64,000 bases of DNA from positions 67,064,292 through 67,128,291 of the forward strand of contig CM055312.2 in the NCBI GenBank assembly GCA_029255685.2. The letters are read 5' to 3'. This DNA comes from Silene conica (lineage: Eukaryota; Streptophyta; Magnoliopsida; Caryophyllales; Caryophyllaceae). The position numbers and the translations under genes were made by a program. Below are positions 11,027-22,748 of this stretch, in pieces; the stretch's first letter is position 1; the number at the start of each line of letters is the position of its first letter. The notes beneath the pieces were generated by a model. The model was not told where the DNA came from and searched no databases. It saw only the letters and a program-made list of their open reading frames with translations.

Positions 11027-14000
11027 GATTAACCATGCAAGTTACGGAACTTGGGTACTAGATACTGGTTGGGGTTCTCATCTATGTAATCATGTGCAGG
11101 GCCTCCGAAACCAAGAACCCCTAATCAGGGGTGAGGTTGACCTGCGTGTCGGGAATGGAGCACGTGTTGCCGCAATCTCGAGGGGAACATACGTGATCCA
11201 GCTTCCAAGTGGATTCGAGTTATCTTTATATAACTGTTATTATGTTCCTTGTTTGTCCAAAAACATTATTTCAGTTTCTGCGCTTGACAAACTCGGTTTT
11301 TCATTTATAATAGAGAATAATAGCTGTATTTTCTCCTTACACAATATGATTTATGGCAAGGCAGTTTCCATGAATCGAATTTATGTTTTAGATCAAACCA
11401 CCGAGATATTACATGTGAATAACAAGAGATTAAAGGTAGGTGACAAAGATCAAACTTACCTATGGCATTGTCGTATGAGACACATAAATGAGAAACGCGT
11501 GAAACAGCTCATACAGAATGGAGCTATCTCGCCCTTTGATTTCGAATCATATGGCACGTGTGAATCATGTCTCATCGGTAAGATGACTCGTATTTCCTTC
11601 AAAGGTGTTGGAATGCGCGCTGCCGACCTATTAGGACTCATACATACGGACGTATGTGGCCCTATGTCGATCAACGCACGAGAAGGCTATAGGTATTTCA
11701 TCACTTTCACGGATGATTTGAGTAGATATGGCTATGTCTACTTAATGAAGCATAAAAGTGAATCCTTTGACAAGTTCAAAGAATACCAGAATCGGGTACA
11801 GAACCAGCTGGGTAGAAAGATTAAAGCACTACGTTCAGATCGTGGTGGTGAGTATCTTTCACACGAATTTGATCAACACCTTAAAGACTGTGGCATCGTA
11901 CTACAGTTGACTCCACCTGGAACACCACAATTAAATGGTGTGTCCGAACGGAGAAATCGAACTCTACTTGATATGGTTCGATCCATGATGAGTCACACCG
12001 TTGTGCCTGATTCATTGTGGGGCTATGCTCTTTTGTCAGCCGCTCTAATTCTTAACCGAAGTCCGTCTAAAGCTGTTGACAAGACTCCATTCGAATTATG
12101 GAAGGGAACGGTCCCTAACTTGTCCTTTATTCGGGTTTGGGGCTGCGAGGCTTATGTCAAGTGGAGACACGAGGATAAGCTCGGCCCGCGATCGGTCAAG
12201 ACATTCTTTATAGGCTATCCAAAGGGAACTTTTGGTCATTACTTCTACTCGCCAACCGAACAACGTGTTTTTGTTGCGGTTAGTGCGACGTTCTTAGAGA
12301 AATAATTTCTCGAGAACAAGTCGAGTAATAGAACCTTCGATTTATCGGAGGTTCAAGAACCAACTACCGAGCAACCATTGGAGGAAACAGTTCCTTCAAC
12401 CGAGGCTGCGGTAAATATTCCTGAGGAACCTAGGAGGTCGGGAAGAGTCTCCATTCCTCCGGACAGATACATTGGTATGGTCAAGGAACATGATATGGAT
12501 GACGTCTTACTCCTAGAGGGTAATGAACCCTCAACCTATAAAGGTGCCATGACCAGTTCTGACTCAAAGCTATGGCTAGAAGCCATGCAATCCGAGATGG
12601 ACTCCATGTAAGAGAACAACGTGTGGGATCTTGTGGACCTACCTGCAAAGGTACGCCCCCTTCAATGCAAATGGCTTTACAAAATAAAGCATGTCGTGGA
12701 AGGTAAACAAGATATCCATAAGGCAAGACTAGTTGCTAAAGGTTTCACCCAAGTGCCAGGCTTGCACTACGATGAGATCTTTGCACCCGTAGTCATGATA
12801 CGTTCCATTCGGATTATCTTAGCGATAGCCGCATTTCATGACTATGAAATATGGCAAATGGACGTTAAAACCGCCTTCTTAAACGGTTATTTGGAGGAAG
12901 AGTTGTACATGGTACAACCCGAGGGTTTTATTGATCAAGAACATCCTAAGAAAGTTTGCAAGCTTAAGCGTTCTATCTATGGACTTAAGCAAGCATCGCG
13001 GAGTTGAAATCATCGCTTCGACCAAATGATAAAAGAGAATGGATTCGTTCGATCAGTCGAGGAACCATGTCTCTATATCAAGTCGAGTGGGAGCAAGATT
13101 GTCTTCCTAGTACTGTATGTTGATGACATACTCTTGATTGGGAATGACATACCTCTCCTTTCTTCGGTTAAAGCATGGTTGAAAAACCATTTCCAGATGA
13201 AAGATCTGGGAGAGGCACATAGAATTTTGGGCATCCGTATCTACAGGGATAGATCACGACGGATGTTGTCTCTCAGTCAGGAGTCTTACATAGATAAGAT
13301 TCTAGAGAGATTCAGCATGACGAACTCCAAGAAAGGGTTCCTTCCTATGACTAGTGGGCTTCACTTCAGCAAGTCTCAAGAAGCTAAGACATTGAAAGAG
13401 AAAGAGCGCATGAGTCGGATTCCTTATGTTTCGGCAATAGGATCGATCATGTATGCCATGATATGCACACATCCAGACGTTGCATATGCATTGAGTATGA
13501 CCAGTCGATTCCAAGCTCATCCAGGTGAACAACACTGGATGGCCGTGAAAAACATTCTTAAGTACCCACGGAGGACTAAAGATTGGGGATTGACTTATGG
13601 AGGCGACTCAACGCTCTGCGCCACGGGTTACGCAGATGCTAGCTTCCAAACGGATCGCGATGACTCGAAATCTCAGTCTGGATTCGTTTTTACTCTTAAT
13701 GGCGCTGCTGTCAGCTGGAAAAGTTCTAAACAGAGTGTTACAGCAGATTCTACGACTGAGTCCGAGTACTATGCCGCCTCAGAAGCAGCTAAGGAAGCAA
13801 TATGGATGCGTCAATTCTTACAAGGACTATCAGTAGTGCCTAGTTCGAATGACCCAATCACCGTTTATTGTGATAATAAAGGTGTCATCTTCCAAGCTAA
13901 GGAGCATAAGTCTAGCAACAAGGCTAGGCATGTACAACGGAAAGCTCATCTAATCAGAGATTACGTGGAGCAAAAGGAGATTTTCATTGATAAGATCGCT

Positions 14001-14102
14001 ACGGATGACAACATAGCTGATCCTCTCACTAAAGCATTACCACGTGATAAGCATGAAGGGCACATTCATTCCATGGGAATTAGATGTGTTCCTAAGTTAT
14101 AG
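11027..14102 (+). pseudogene. Copia pol: protease, integrase, reverse transcriptase, RNase H (three internal stops)
   Basis: One frame carries the Pol domains in Copia order. The aspartic protease motif LDTG is at 11058-11069. The integrase zinc region includes CESC at 11559-11570. The integrase core starts with HTDVCGP near 11641. Reverse transcriptase includes KTAFLNG and the catalytic YVDD at 13117-13128. RNase H includes YADASF near 13630 and ends near ADPLTKALP. Three in-frame stops interrupt it: TAA 12303-12305, TAA 12609-12611 and TGA 13005-13007. The last replaces a conserved Trp, consistent with G-to-A decay. The frame is shifted relative to gag. The protein would process, reverse-transcribe and integrate the element; this copy cannot be made full length. 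Confidence 0.93.
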
Positions 14103-14955
14103 TACTCTTTTATGAATTCATGTAATAATTCATTTTCTCGTGTACTCTATTCAACCTCATTGTTATGATATATAATGTTTTGTTTTTCATGTGGAATTGT
14201 ACGCCAATTTTGAACACCACAAAGTGAACTGAATAACATTACATCGTTTTAGTCCTTGATTACCCACTTGAGCTGATAACTCAGGTAATCATTTTGTGAC
14301 GTTGGTTGATGGTGGGTTCAACGAGCCATAAGTCACGCGGATGACTGACCAATCACAAAGGCGAGTTATACGGATATCTCGTAGGATACCCCGTGACAAC
14401 GTTATGGAGTCCTAAATGTTTTATAACATTGATTGGGTGTCAGGTCGTGGATAGGACCTCCATAGTGTTCCTTAGAGTCGAGTCTTTTGACTTTCAACTG
14501 TCTCTTGAGATTAAGGCAGATTTTGGGTAACTTTGGTTTCTTTCCCACGGTCATCGTAACAGGGGCCAAGAGGATTTTTTCTGGGTTATTTCATGCTGCG
14601 CGATATCGGCAGGATTCGAGTTGAGGGAAATATCCAAACCCTTATCAGGATTTTATCATTACTCAGGGCCACTCGAGGAGTAGTAACTGAATTGCATGGC
14701 CATGCTCGAATACAGATTCGTTTTATCAGTTAAGTTACTCTCTAGTCGGGGAAACCACTCTTGATACAGATCGCTTGTGAGATACGACCTTTGCGAATGC
14801 GGATTTGCAAATTGTCTTACATTGAGTGGGAGAAATTTTAAAAGGATATGAGAATCGGTTATCACACCTACACTTGTACGGACAATTGGGAATTTGTTGG
14901 AGCCTTGTGTCCTCCACATGTAGTGTGATAACGTCATTGCACATACCCTTGTACG
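14103..14955. other. Copia 3' non-coding stretch
   Basis: About 850 bases between pol and the polypurine tract without a gene. Around 14866-14921 it contains a degenerate second copy of the PPT plus LTR start (CTTGTACGGACAATTGGG, then TTGTTGGAGCCTTGTGTCCT), set about 90 bases before the real one. Confidence 0.7.
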
Positions 14956-14969
14956 GACAAGTGGGAGAT
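14956..14969 (+). promoter_or_regulatory. Copia polypurine tract
   Basis: ACAAGTGGGAGAT lies directly before the 3' LTR, the position and purine-rich form expected for the plus-strand primer. Confidence 0.85.
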
Positions 14970-15969
14970 TGTTGGGGCTGGTGTCCTTGACAATTAAGTA
15001 CAATGACTTATTAAATCTCTTTAAGGATCACAAGGGCATACTTCAGTATTATTACCAGTTAATCCACGTTTATCAATAACGGTTGGCTTGCTAGATAAGT
15101 TTGACGTTATTGTCATACGGATGGCGGTGATCAACTGGTCCCTATACGTCACACCTATAGGACACGTTTGAGAAATGTGAAGGTATGAAAATACAGTCAC
15201 ATTTATGCCGGATATGACTAAACAGTTAGTCAGAGGTATTGACTAATAAATTAGTCAATAAGATGTTGAGATTATTATTTAATACGGATTAAATAATTTT
15301 AGCTAATACGGATTACATGATTAATTCGTAAATTAAATATAAACGGTTATATTTAATTAAATATTGTATTCGCGTATTAATATAAACAGTTATATTAATT
15401 TGGGTAATTATACAATATCGTATTTTATCAGACCATTACTAATACATCGACTGCGTTAATATCTGATAACAAGTGTGCGATTTATAATTAAAATCCCGCG
15501 AATAACTTATAGCTAAATGGGTCGAATCACGGATCAGAATAAGGTAAGAGTGGAAAGCCCACTCTTACCCTATTCGAAGATTCGGCCGAGTATACTATAT
15601 AAGGAGAAGACTTCTCCTTATGTTAGGTTACTCTTGTTGCACTGTAAAACATAATCTCAAGAAAATTAGGGTTTGAGAGCATTTTTCTCCTATAACCCAG
15701 ATCTCACATCTAAACTCAAAAGGCTCTCCCTATATTGCAAGGCACTTGGAGAGGATTTCTAGCACACGCGGCAACGGTACGTCTCAATCTAAGTCTTGGG
15801 TGCAAGTTATATGAGGGAATGTGCGTTAATTCCTGTTCTTAGGCCTTTCGCACAAGGACCAAAGGTTGTACTCCTTTTCATGTATTATTTATCTTATGAC
15901 TATATTCACAACTGTAAATTTCATTATAATCCTGCAAGTTTAGGGCGAATACATGCTTTATTCCCCACA
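14970..15969 (+). repeat. Copia 3' LTR
   Basis: A 1000-bp terminal repeat starting TGTTGGGGCTGG and ending TTCCCCACA. Relative to the 5' LTR it has about 18 substitutions by eye and a 5-base insertion (GGTAC region near 15777). Confidence 0.95.
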
Positions 15970-16405
15970 ATCATATGCTTTTTCCAAGTCAATCTTGGCA
16001 GCCATAATTCCTGTTTTTCCTTTCTTTTTGCGCATGGAATGGACTGCTTCTTGGAAGACCACTATATTATCCGTAATCTGTCGTCCTGGAACAAATCCGC
16101 TTTGAGTTTCAGATATAATATGGGGCAACACTCTCTTGACACGATTGGCGAGTGTCTTACTAATTATTTTGTAAGCCACAATACAGAGGCTGATCGGGCG
16201 AAATTGAGTGATAAATTCAGGGGAAGTAACTTTCGGTATAAGGACGAGATGTGTGTCGTTTAGTCCTTCCGGCATCCCTTTACCTTCCAAGGCTTTGATC
16301 ACCATATCTGTAAGTAGTGACTCTTCTATTACTCTCCAGTTTTTTTGGTAAAAAAGAGCTTGGAATCCATCTGTAAATGCCTGAATGAGTAAAAAGAGGA
16401 TATTT
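15970..16405 (-). pseudogene. LINE reverse transcriptase, N-terminal half
   Basis: On the minus strand, from about 16405 down to the Copia border, the frame encodes the fingers and start of the palm of a plant L1-type reverse transcriptase: FTDGFQALFYQKNW, then HLVLIPK, FRPISLC, ANRVKRVLP, SGFVPGRQI and AAKIDLEKAYD. Removing the Copia element and one ATCAT copy joins the frame directly to the C-terminal half at 7281 (EKAYDRLR across the junction), so both halves are one insertion. Nothing recognisable as endonuclease or ORF1 lies beyond 16440, so the LINE is 5'-truncated or disrupted there. Confidence 0.88.
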
Positions 16406-16736
16406 GATTCTTGAAAACACTGTTTGCATTGGTTGAAATACCAATAACAATATTTTTACATACTAAATAAGATCGATAATTGATAATTTGATTGAATTTT
16501 TCATATTTTAATATTATTATTTTATAATTAACTTTTCATTGACCTCCGTTGACACGTTACTAGATCCATCGACTCATTACAAGATTTGGGCGGGGACTAT
16601 TCATGTCCAATCTCAAGTTTGGACGTGTTTGTATCACGTCCGGTTTTCTTACATCATCGTATTTTTGTGAAATGATCTTATTTATTTCCCTCGCTTCTTA
16701 TCTACTATTGAAACGGTAAGATGATAAGTTATTACC
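16406..16736. other. AT-rich intergenic stretch, nothing recognised
   Basis: AT-rich sequence between the LINE fragment and the first Helitron. I see no gene, RNA or repeat structure here. Confidence 0.5.
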
Positions 16737-18241
16737 TCCATTATATATTTCTTTAATGCAGAAGCCAATAAAGCTGACATGGCATCTTAGTTTTTTTCCA
16801 CAAGCTTACGTGTCGGTAATTTAGAAACCCTAGAAAAAAATTTAAAAAATTAATAACTAAAACAACAAATGGAATAAACAAAATGACAGCATAGAATATG
16901 AGATATGGATATTGCTTTCCCTATTTGTGAGGAAAGTTCCAAAAACCATGGAGAAAAATCATCATATACTTATTTAAGGTGCTAACTAACATCTAGGTAG
17001 CACGAACACTTCTCCTAATGAGCCGTACCGTGTCAGACACCGTGTCCGACACCGACACTCCGTGTCCGACACCTAAACAACTGTGTCTAATTTTCTACAT
17101 TATTTGGGCACCTGTCCGACGCGTGTCCATGGCATTTGAGCCGTGTCCGTCGCGTGTCCACGATATTTGGTTATCATTTGCGGTAAAGGATGTGCTTGAG
17201 ATGAGAAGTGCGCTATCGAAAGAGATTAATTAGAATATTGATTCAGACGAGGAATGAACATAAATTTATTATCAAGGGCAAGTTTTACTTTCACTTATTT
17301 AAATTAATATCAAATACTTTTACAAAAATAAAATCAAAAATTTATACTATAAAATGTATATTTTATTAAATTTAAATGTCGTGTCCCGTGTCCTAAATTT
17401 CCTGGCATGCCGTGTCCCGTGTTCGTGTCGTGTCCGTGTCCATTTTGGTATAACCTAGACTGACATCTTATAAGTTAATTTTCACCAATCTCGTTGAACT
17501 CATAAAACACCAATAAGTTTCATAAAACAAAAGATCGGTTCATCAGTTTACATATACAAAATAATTGCATATATTTTAAAGGCTCCGCGAAACAAAAAAA
17601 TGTTGCCAACTAATTCTAGATCTTAGATGATGTTTTTTTGGTTTAATCTTAGAAAATATATGTCGAACTAAATTAGTCTTACTCGGATTATACATTAATG
17701 TGTGATTGGTAATTTACTAAAGTATATTTTTCGTTATAATGTATGACGATTCTTCACGTTAAGGAGATTCATTTTAATAAGAAAACAATTTATTGGTTGT
17801 TTAATAAAACTGGATTTTCTTAGGGTAAGACGTTATTGCATGCAATACATGTTGTTCCACTATATGAACATCTTTAGTAAATATAATAGTCCGTAAAATT
17901 TACATTTTTAACCCAACTATCCATTTACTACTTCAATCTCAAAATATTCTTTACGTTTACTTTTATTAGACGAGCTGTAATACACAACTTTTATTGTATG
18001 ACTATTTTACATATTTTAAAAATGGTGCAATGGGTAATTACAGGTGTACTAACGTTATTGTATGTCTTGATCATCCCAATGAACAACATATATGATAGCT
18101 CATGTATACTTGACATATGTAATAAATAATTCGAAATTAATTAATCGGTAAATAGTTAGTCTGTTTATCTTTAATATTATTAACTATCTTTATCTAAAAT
18201 TCTAAAAACAGACCCGTGAATTTCACGGGTTACAACCTAAT
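16737..18241 (+). mobile_element. Non-autonomous Helitron A
   Basis: The proposed 5' end is TCCATTATATATTTC at 16737, followed by TTTAATGCAGAAGCC, a motif common near plant Helitron 5' ends. The 3' end has the hairpin CCCGTGAATTTCACGGG (about 18213-18229), then CTAAT at 18237-18241, matching the CTRRT rule and followed by T. It has no coding capacity and contains a hAT-type MITE (16993-17458). The 3' end is clearer than the 5' end, which I set by comparison with Helitron B. Confidence 0.68.
16993..17458. mobile_element. hAT-type MITE with GTGTCCGACAC repeats, copy 1
   Basis: Starts CTAGGTAGCACG and ends GGTATAACCTAG, with imperfect terminal inverted repeats, flanked by ACTAACAT and ACTGACAT (7 of 8 bases the same), as for an 8-bp hAT target duplication. 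Both subterminal regions are packed with CGTGTCCGACAC and CGTGTCC motifs in opposing orientation. There is no coding capacity. It shares ends and motif composition with 22749-23114. Confidence 0.75.
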
Positions 18242-18308
18242 TTTGAATTATTTCAGTATAACCTCTAGAATTAAAGTTATGATCATTTAAAGTTGACCAT
18301 TATGTAAT

Positions 18309-19260
18309 ACTAGGTTTAAACCCGTGAAATTCACGGGGCTACTTTTTAAATTTTAAATGAATATATATAGTTATAGACTCATAGCTAAGATATAATGATT
18401 TAGGGAATAATTAATTTTGAATTATTAACTATAAATGAGTAAGACTTGCAATAAAATTAGTACGTATGCTTAAAATGAGTGTAACTGTGTAATTCAAATG
18501 GTTATAAGACTTGGTTAATAAAAATAGTAATTTAAAAGTTGGGTTAATTAATAATTTACATTTGATTTTATTAGCAAAAATATACATATATCAAACAACA
18601 GTGATTGCGTGGGAGAGTTCGATATTGCGAGATACTCCTGTTTTATACAAGAACTCATTTATTATATTAAATAAATAGTTTTATTAACAAAATGGATACT
18701 CTTACGGTTTAAATAAATTAGTTACTCCTATTAATTTGTACTTTAGTTTTTATAGTGATAGAATATGGAATATTTCATTCATATTCTACAATTGATTTTA
18801 TTCCATATACTATCCCATTGATTTCACAATCTTCAGTATAATTTATTTACTTTTTAAAAAAAAATGGTCATCACCTATTATAAAAAAATGTCAAAATGGA
18901 ATAATGCAATATAATAACAACCCCGTGATTTGTTACTATATTGCATTATTCCATGATTTGTTATTGCATTATCCCGTGAACGAAAATCATTGAAAAGGTT
19001 ATTCTAAAAATCTTGCAAAACAGTATTGCATTCCTAAAATATTGACTATTATTTGACTTTTTTCCTAAACTAAAGGAATTTCTGCAGTAAGGAATATTAT
19101 GGAATATTGCAATCTTCACTATTAGTTGCTTAAATCTGTATTTTTTTTGGATTTTTTTTGGAAATCTTTCAGTAGCTCTGAAATCGTGCCACGTCAGACG
19201 AATGTTGTTTTTAGTGATGCCATGTCAGCGGATTGGCTTCTGCATTAGTAAAGTATATGA
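18309..19260 (-). mobile_element. Non-autonomous Helitron B, facing Helitron A
   Basis: On the minus strand it begins near 19260 (TCATATACTTTAC, then TAATGCAGAAGCC and GACATGGCATC, shared with the start of Helitron A). It ends with hairpin CCCGTGAATTTCACGGG followed by CTAGT, seen on the plus strand as ACTAG at 18309-18313. It is therefore tail-to-tail with Helitron A, 67 bases apart. No coding capacity was found. The base after the terminus is not the canonical T, so the exact end is slightly uncertain. Confidence 0.62.
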
Positions 19261-20470
19261 TTGATTTGTTTGACGTTGATTTCGTTTTAAGTGGATTAGT
19301 TACATTGACATTAACTAAAAAAATGATTGTTTTTTTTTTGGCAATTGGTTTACATTTTTCGATTCGTGGATTAAATTTAAGGTTTTTTAAACGTTTGTTA
19401 TCCGATATTAGTTGTTAGTTTCGATTTGTTTATTAAATTGTTTGTCAATAGTTGGATTGAAATGTTCGGGTCATAAGGGGCAAATTAGGAAATTCATTAC
19501 ATATTACTGATTTATTTACTAATTTGGCGATGTCAAATTGCTACTTGGTACCAAGTATTTTTTGCACAAATTATTGATTATATTCAAAATTAAAGCGGCA
19601 TACTTAAAACTTTTAAATAATACAAAAATGAATGAAGGGTTAGGAGATGTTTTAACTTAGAACCGCCTTAATTAAAATTTATTATACTTTTTATGAAAGT
19701 TTCAAGTCAATATGTTTATAATTTTCATCCTACATATTTACTCGGTGAATTGTTGTTAATTTTATCTTAGAGTACATCAACAATAATTATTGATTCCAAT
19801 CTTGGTAAAATTTTTATCGAAAGAAGATATGTACAAATGGATCGGATAAAAAAGAATAATTTGATTATTCTCATCAATTAACACTACTTGATTCATAGGC
19901 AAAGAGTAAAAGTTGGGCAAGAGATCAAATGATATTATGTAACTTGATCGAAAAGCAAGTTAGTTATCAACTATTACAAGCAAACCATCCACTAGTCTTC
20001 TAGAATTTTAGAAATAAGTTGTAACCCTTGTAAATAAGACAAACTCCAAAATACACAAATAAGTTAATAATTAGTGATAAACTATTTATTTATTTATTTT
20101 ATATAAGGACAAGTGCACTGATTTAGTTAAAGGATCTGCTTATAAATATAAAAAAAATTGTAAGCTATTTTTGGGTTAACTTAGATGAAGCTAGTAGCCT
20201 CATTAAGCTACTAGCTCAAATGGATCATACTAAAATTTCAACCCATTAATTAAAGTTTTTTATAAAAAGTAATTATTTTAAAAAAACGTTGGAATTTTTG
20301 TTTTATGTGGGTCCATTTAAGCTAACTTTAAACCATTGCATTCAATTGTAGCTTAAAATTGTATAGCTTAAAAATATGATGTGACAACTCACGCTAATAA
20401 AAAATATTAGCTCACCGTTGCACCTGCTCTTGCTTTAATATTTGTTTATCTCAAATTTAAATTTTATATA
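19261..20470. other. AT-rich intergenic stretch, nothing recognised
   Basis: About 1.2 kb of AT-rich sequence with no credible gene, RNA or transposon ends that I could identify. Confidence 0.5.
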
Positions 20471-20747
20471 CTCCCTCCTAGTTTTTATAAGTGTCCCATT
20501 GTGGGTATGATACAAAATTTAAGGAATATTAGTTGTTTAATATTTTTGGGTTGTGTAGGGGTAAGAAATATAGTTGTTTAATATTTTGGGTTGGGTTGGG
20601 TTAGGAGTGAGTGGGTAGTAATAAGTAGAAATAAGTAAGGGTAGAATGGTAAAAAACAAACAAAAAACTTACTAAATATAGACAATGGGACACTTTAATG
20701 AATAAACTGTACTAGACAATGGGACACTTATAAAAAGTAGGAGGGAG
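20471..20747. mobile_element. Stowaway-type (Tc1/mariner) MITE
   Basis: Begins CTCCCTCCTAGTTTTTATAA and ends with its complement TAAAAAGTAGGAGGGAG. The terminal inverted repeat is about 30 bases (with GTGTCCCATTG and CAATGGGACAC inside). It is flanked by TA on both sides (20469-20470 and 20748-20749). The ends, size (277 bp) and TA duplication fit Stowaway. There is no coding capacity. Confidence 0.9.
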
Positions 20748-21208
20748 TATTTGTTTCCTATAATACTAAGTTCAAATACAACTCATTCATTTTGCACATT
20801 ATCATAACACAAATTCTTATTGAAGACGACACTATCCGTCACAAGTTGAAAAAAAAAAAAGACATACATCATATGTATTATCTTATAGCCTTATTTAAGC
20901 ATATGCATTTTTTTTCCTGAGTTTAGTACCTCAAATTTTAATTTGTTTTTGAGCATGTGTTTTTCTTAGCTTATTAAAGTTTATAAGTTAGATTTTAATT
21001 TTTTTCCTGTGAAAACTAAAATTTAACTAACTTTATATGTAATGTTTTTTTACGTTTATTATAAATTTTTGAGTTTAATGTTGTAATAAATAAACTCGGA
21101 AACTTTATAACAATACAATAATTTTTAAAACAAAACTCAAAAACATCCCTATAATGCTTAAAAACTACTCCCTCCATTCAAGTCACACTACATGTTTCTA
21201 TTTTGTAT
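20748..21208. other. AT-rich intergenic stretch with MITE-like fragments
   Basis: Holds a motif ACACAAATTCTTATTGAAGAC at about 20807 that recurs elsewhere in the window, and a Stowaway-like start, ACTCCCTCCATTC, at about 21174 that is cut off by the Helitron terminus at 21209. No gene seen. Confidence 0.5.
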
Positions 21209-21780
21209 ACTAGTTTTACGCCCGTACAAAAAATGAACGGGTCTAATTTTATTAAGTTGAAAAAATCAATAAGAAGGTAAATATATTTAACAAAAATATG
21301 ATTTTAGTGTCGCAGTTATATCAATATAAAAAGTAAAGAGAATTTATATACTCGACTTAGACGTAAGTAAAATTAATGCATCTGCTTGACATTATAAAAG
21401 TACACAAATCTTATTTCGGACGACCTATCGGTTTAAGTTTAAGACAGGTAAAATATACATATGTAGGATGAATAAGACAAAAAAAGCATTATGTATAACG
21501 AAAATAAAATATGTGTCCTATAATCCATGACGAGCGATCCTGTCCCGTTTTAAACTTGAGACGGATAGTAGTCGATAAAAATATATATATATTTTAAAAT
21601 TATCCTTACGGATTTAGTCTTAAGTTCCAAACCATCGTAATGAACCCAAATTTTTTTTAGTCCAACCACTCTAACTACCCAAAAAAACTCCGACCATAAA
21701 GTATAATCCCATTTTTTTACGTACATTTAAGACGGAATTACATATTTTCGTTGATTTCCAACTCTCAACTATTTTAATTT
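21209..21780 (-). mobile_element. Helitron C, 3' part
   Basis: The plus strand reads ACTAGTTTTACGCCCGTACA, then AATGAACGGG. On the minus strand this is a hairpin-like GC stem followed by TAAAACTAGT, the same terminus as Helitron D at 33900-33935. The adjoining 500 bases resemble the Helitron D 3' region in reverse (TTATTAAG, GTTATA, GTAGGATGAATAAGA). The 5' end was not found, so the right border is approximate. Confidence 0.6.
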
Positions 21781-22430
21781 TTTTAATTTCCATTATTTGA
21801 ATGTTTTAATTTTCACCGATTTATAGATTATTATAATATTTGGTATTCGCTTTCTGTTACTGTTTTATACTTATCGTTATTTAGTTTAATTATTTTAGCT
21901 GCCGCATCTGCATGTTAAAGCAATATTAAAAACTTCTTTAATCTTGAAATGTAATCATCTCTAAAGTCTATGTGTCTCACTCATATTATTATATTTAATT
22001 TATGTAAAATTAGTTAACTTATTATCAATTATCAACAGAGATTTGATTTTACGGTTGAAATTGAAGTTAGGATTTCAAAATACTTCATATTAAATTGATA
22101 AAAGTAGGATATTAAATTGATGAAAATTTGAGGGAGTTAATTAATTATGCATAAGAACATGGTGTATCCTACCCTAATTAAAATAATCATATTACTAATT
22201 TTATCAACCAATAAGAATCATTTAAAAGTTATTCCTTTTATAGTAAATGGATTATTCAAAAGTGAACATTCACTTTCACTTTTCTCCTAGTACGTAATAT
22301 AAAATATATATTCATGTGTGATCTTGTTTGATTCGACTTTACGAGTACACAAAAAAACAAACCTCTAATTTGGAGTTGAATAGAGAGTATAAAACTAGTG
22401 ATAATACATCGGATATATAATCAACATAGG

Positions 22431-22700
22431 AGTCGTTTGGTTGACTAGAGAAGTTAATTTTCCTAGGAACTTACAAATCATGGAAATAAGTTCTCACGTC
22501 TAATTCGGGTGAATTTGAGAAAAGTATTTGGCTACCCATGTAGGAATTAAATCCACGTAGACTTCCAAGCTATGCAATTTTTACATTATGTAGACATTGA
22601 AAATTCACGGAAAAATTTCAATATTCAAATGTTATATTTCCCAAAATTTATGTAATTTTGCAATGCATGTGTTATTTTCGTGACAACCAACCAACCGTTC
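22431..22700. other. Possible MITE with GTTTGGTTG-like ends
   Basis: GGAGTCGTTTGGTTGAC near 22431 and GTGACAACCAACCAACCG near 22681 form weak inverted ends around AT-rich sequence. No convincing target duplication was found, so this is tentative. Confidence 0.3.
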
Positions 22701-22748
22701 AGTAATTTTAACTTGCTACCTACGGACGATTCTATCTCAATTCTCAAG

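Larger units (their letters stand above)
7282..15969 (+). mobile_element. Ty1-copia LTR retrotransposon, complete but decayed
   Basis: An 8.7-kb element with two LTRs (7282-8276 and 14970-15969) beginning TGTTGGGG and ending CCCACA, flanked by the 5-bp target duplication ATCAT (7277-7281 and 15970-15974). Internal order is PBS, 1.8-kb leader, gag, protease, integrase, reverse transcriptase, RNase H, 3' non-coding stretch, polypurine tract. Integrase before reverse transcriptase defines Copia. By eye the LTRs differ at about 18 of some 995 positions plus one 5-base indel, so insertion is fairly recent. Four in-frame stops and one frameshift in gag-pol make it non-autonomous now. It inserted into the reverse transcriptase of a LINE. 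Confidence 0.96.
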
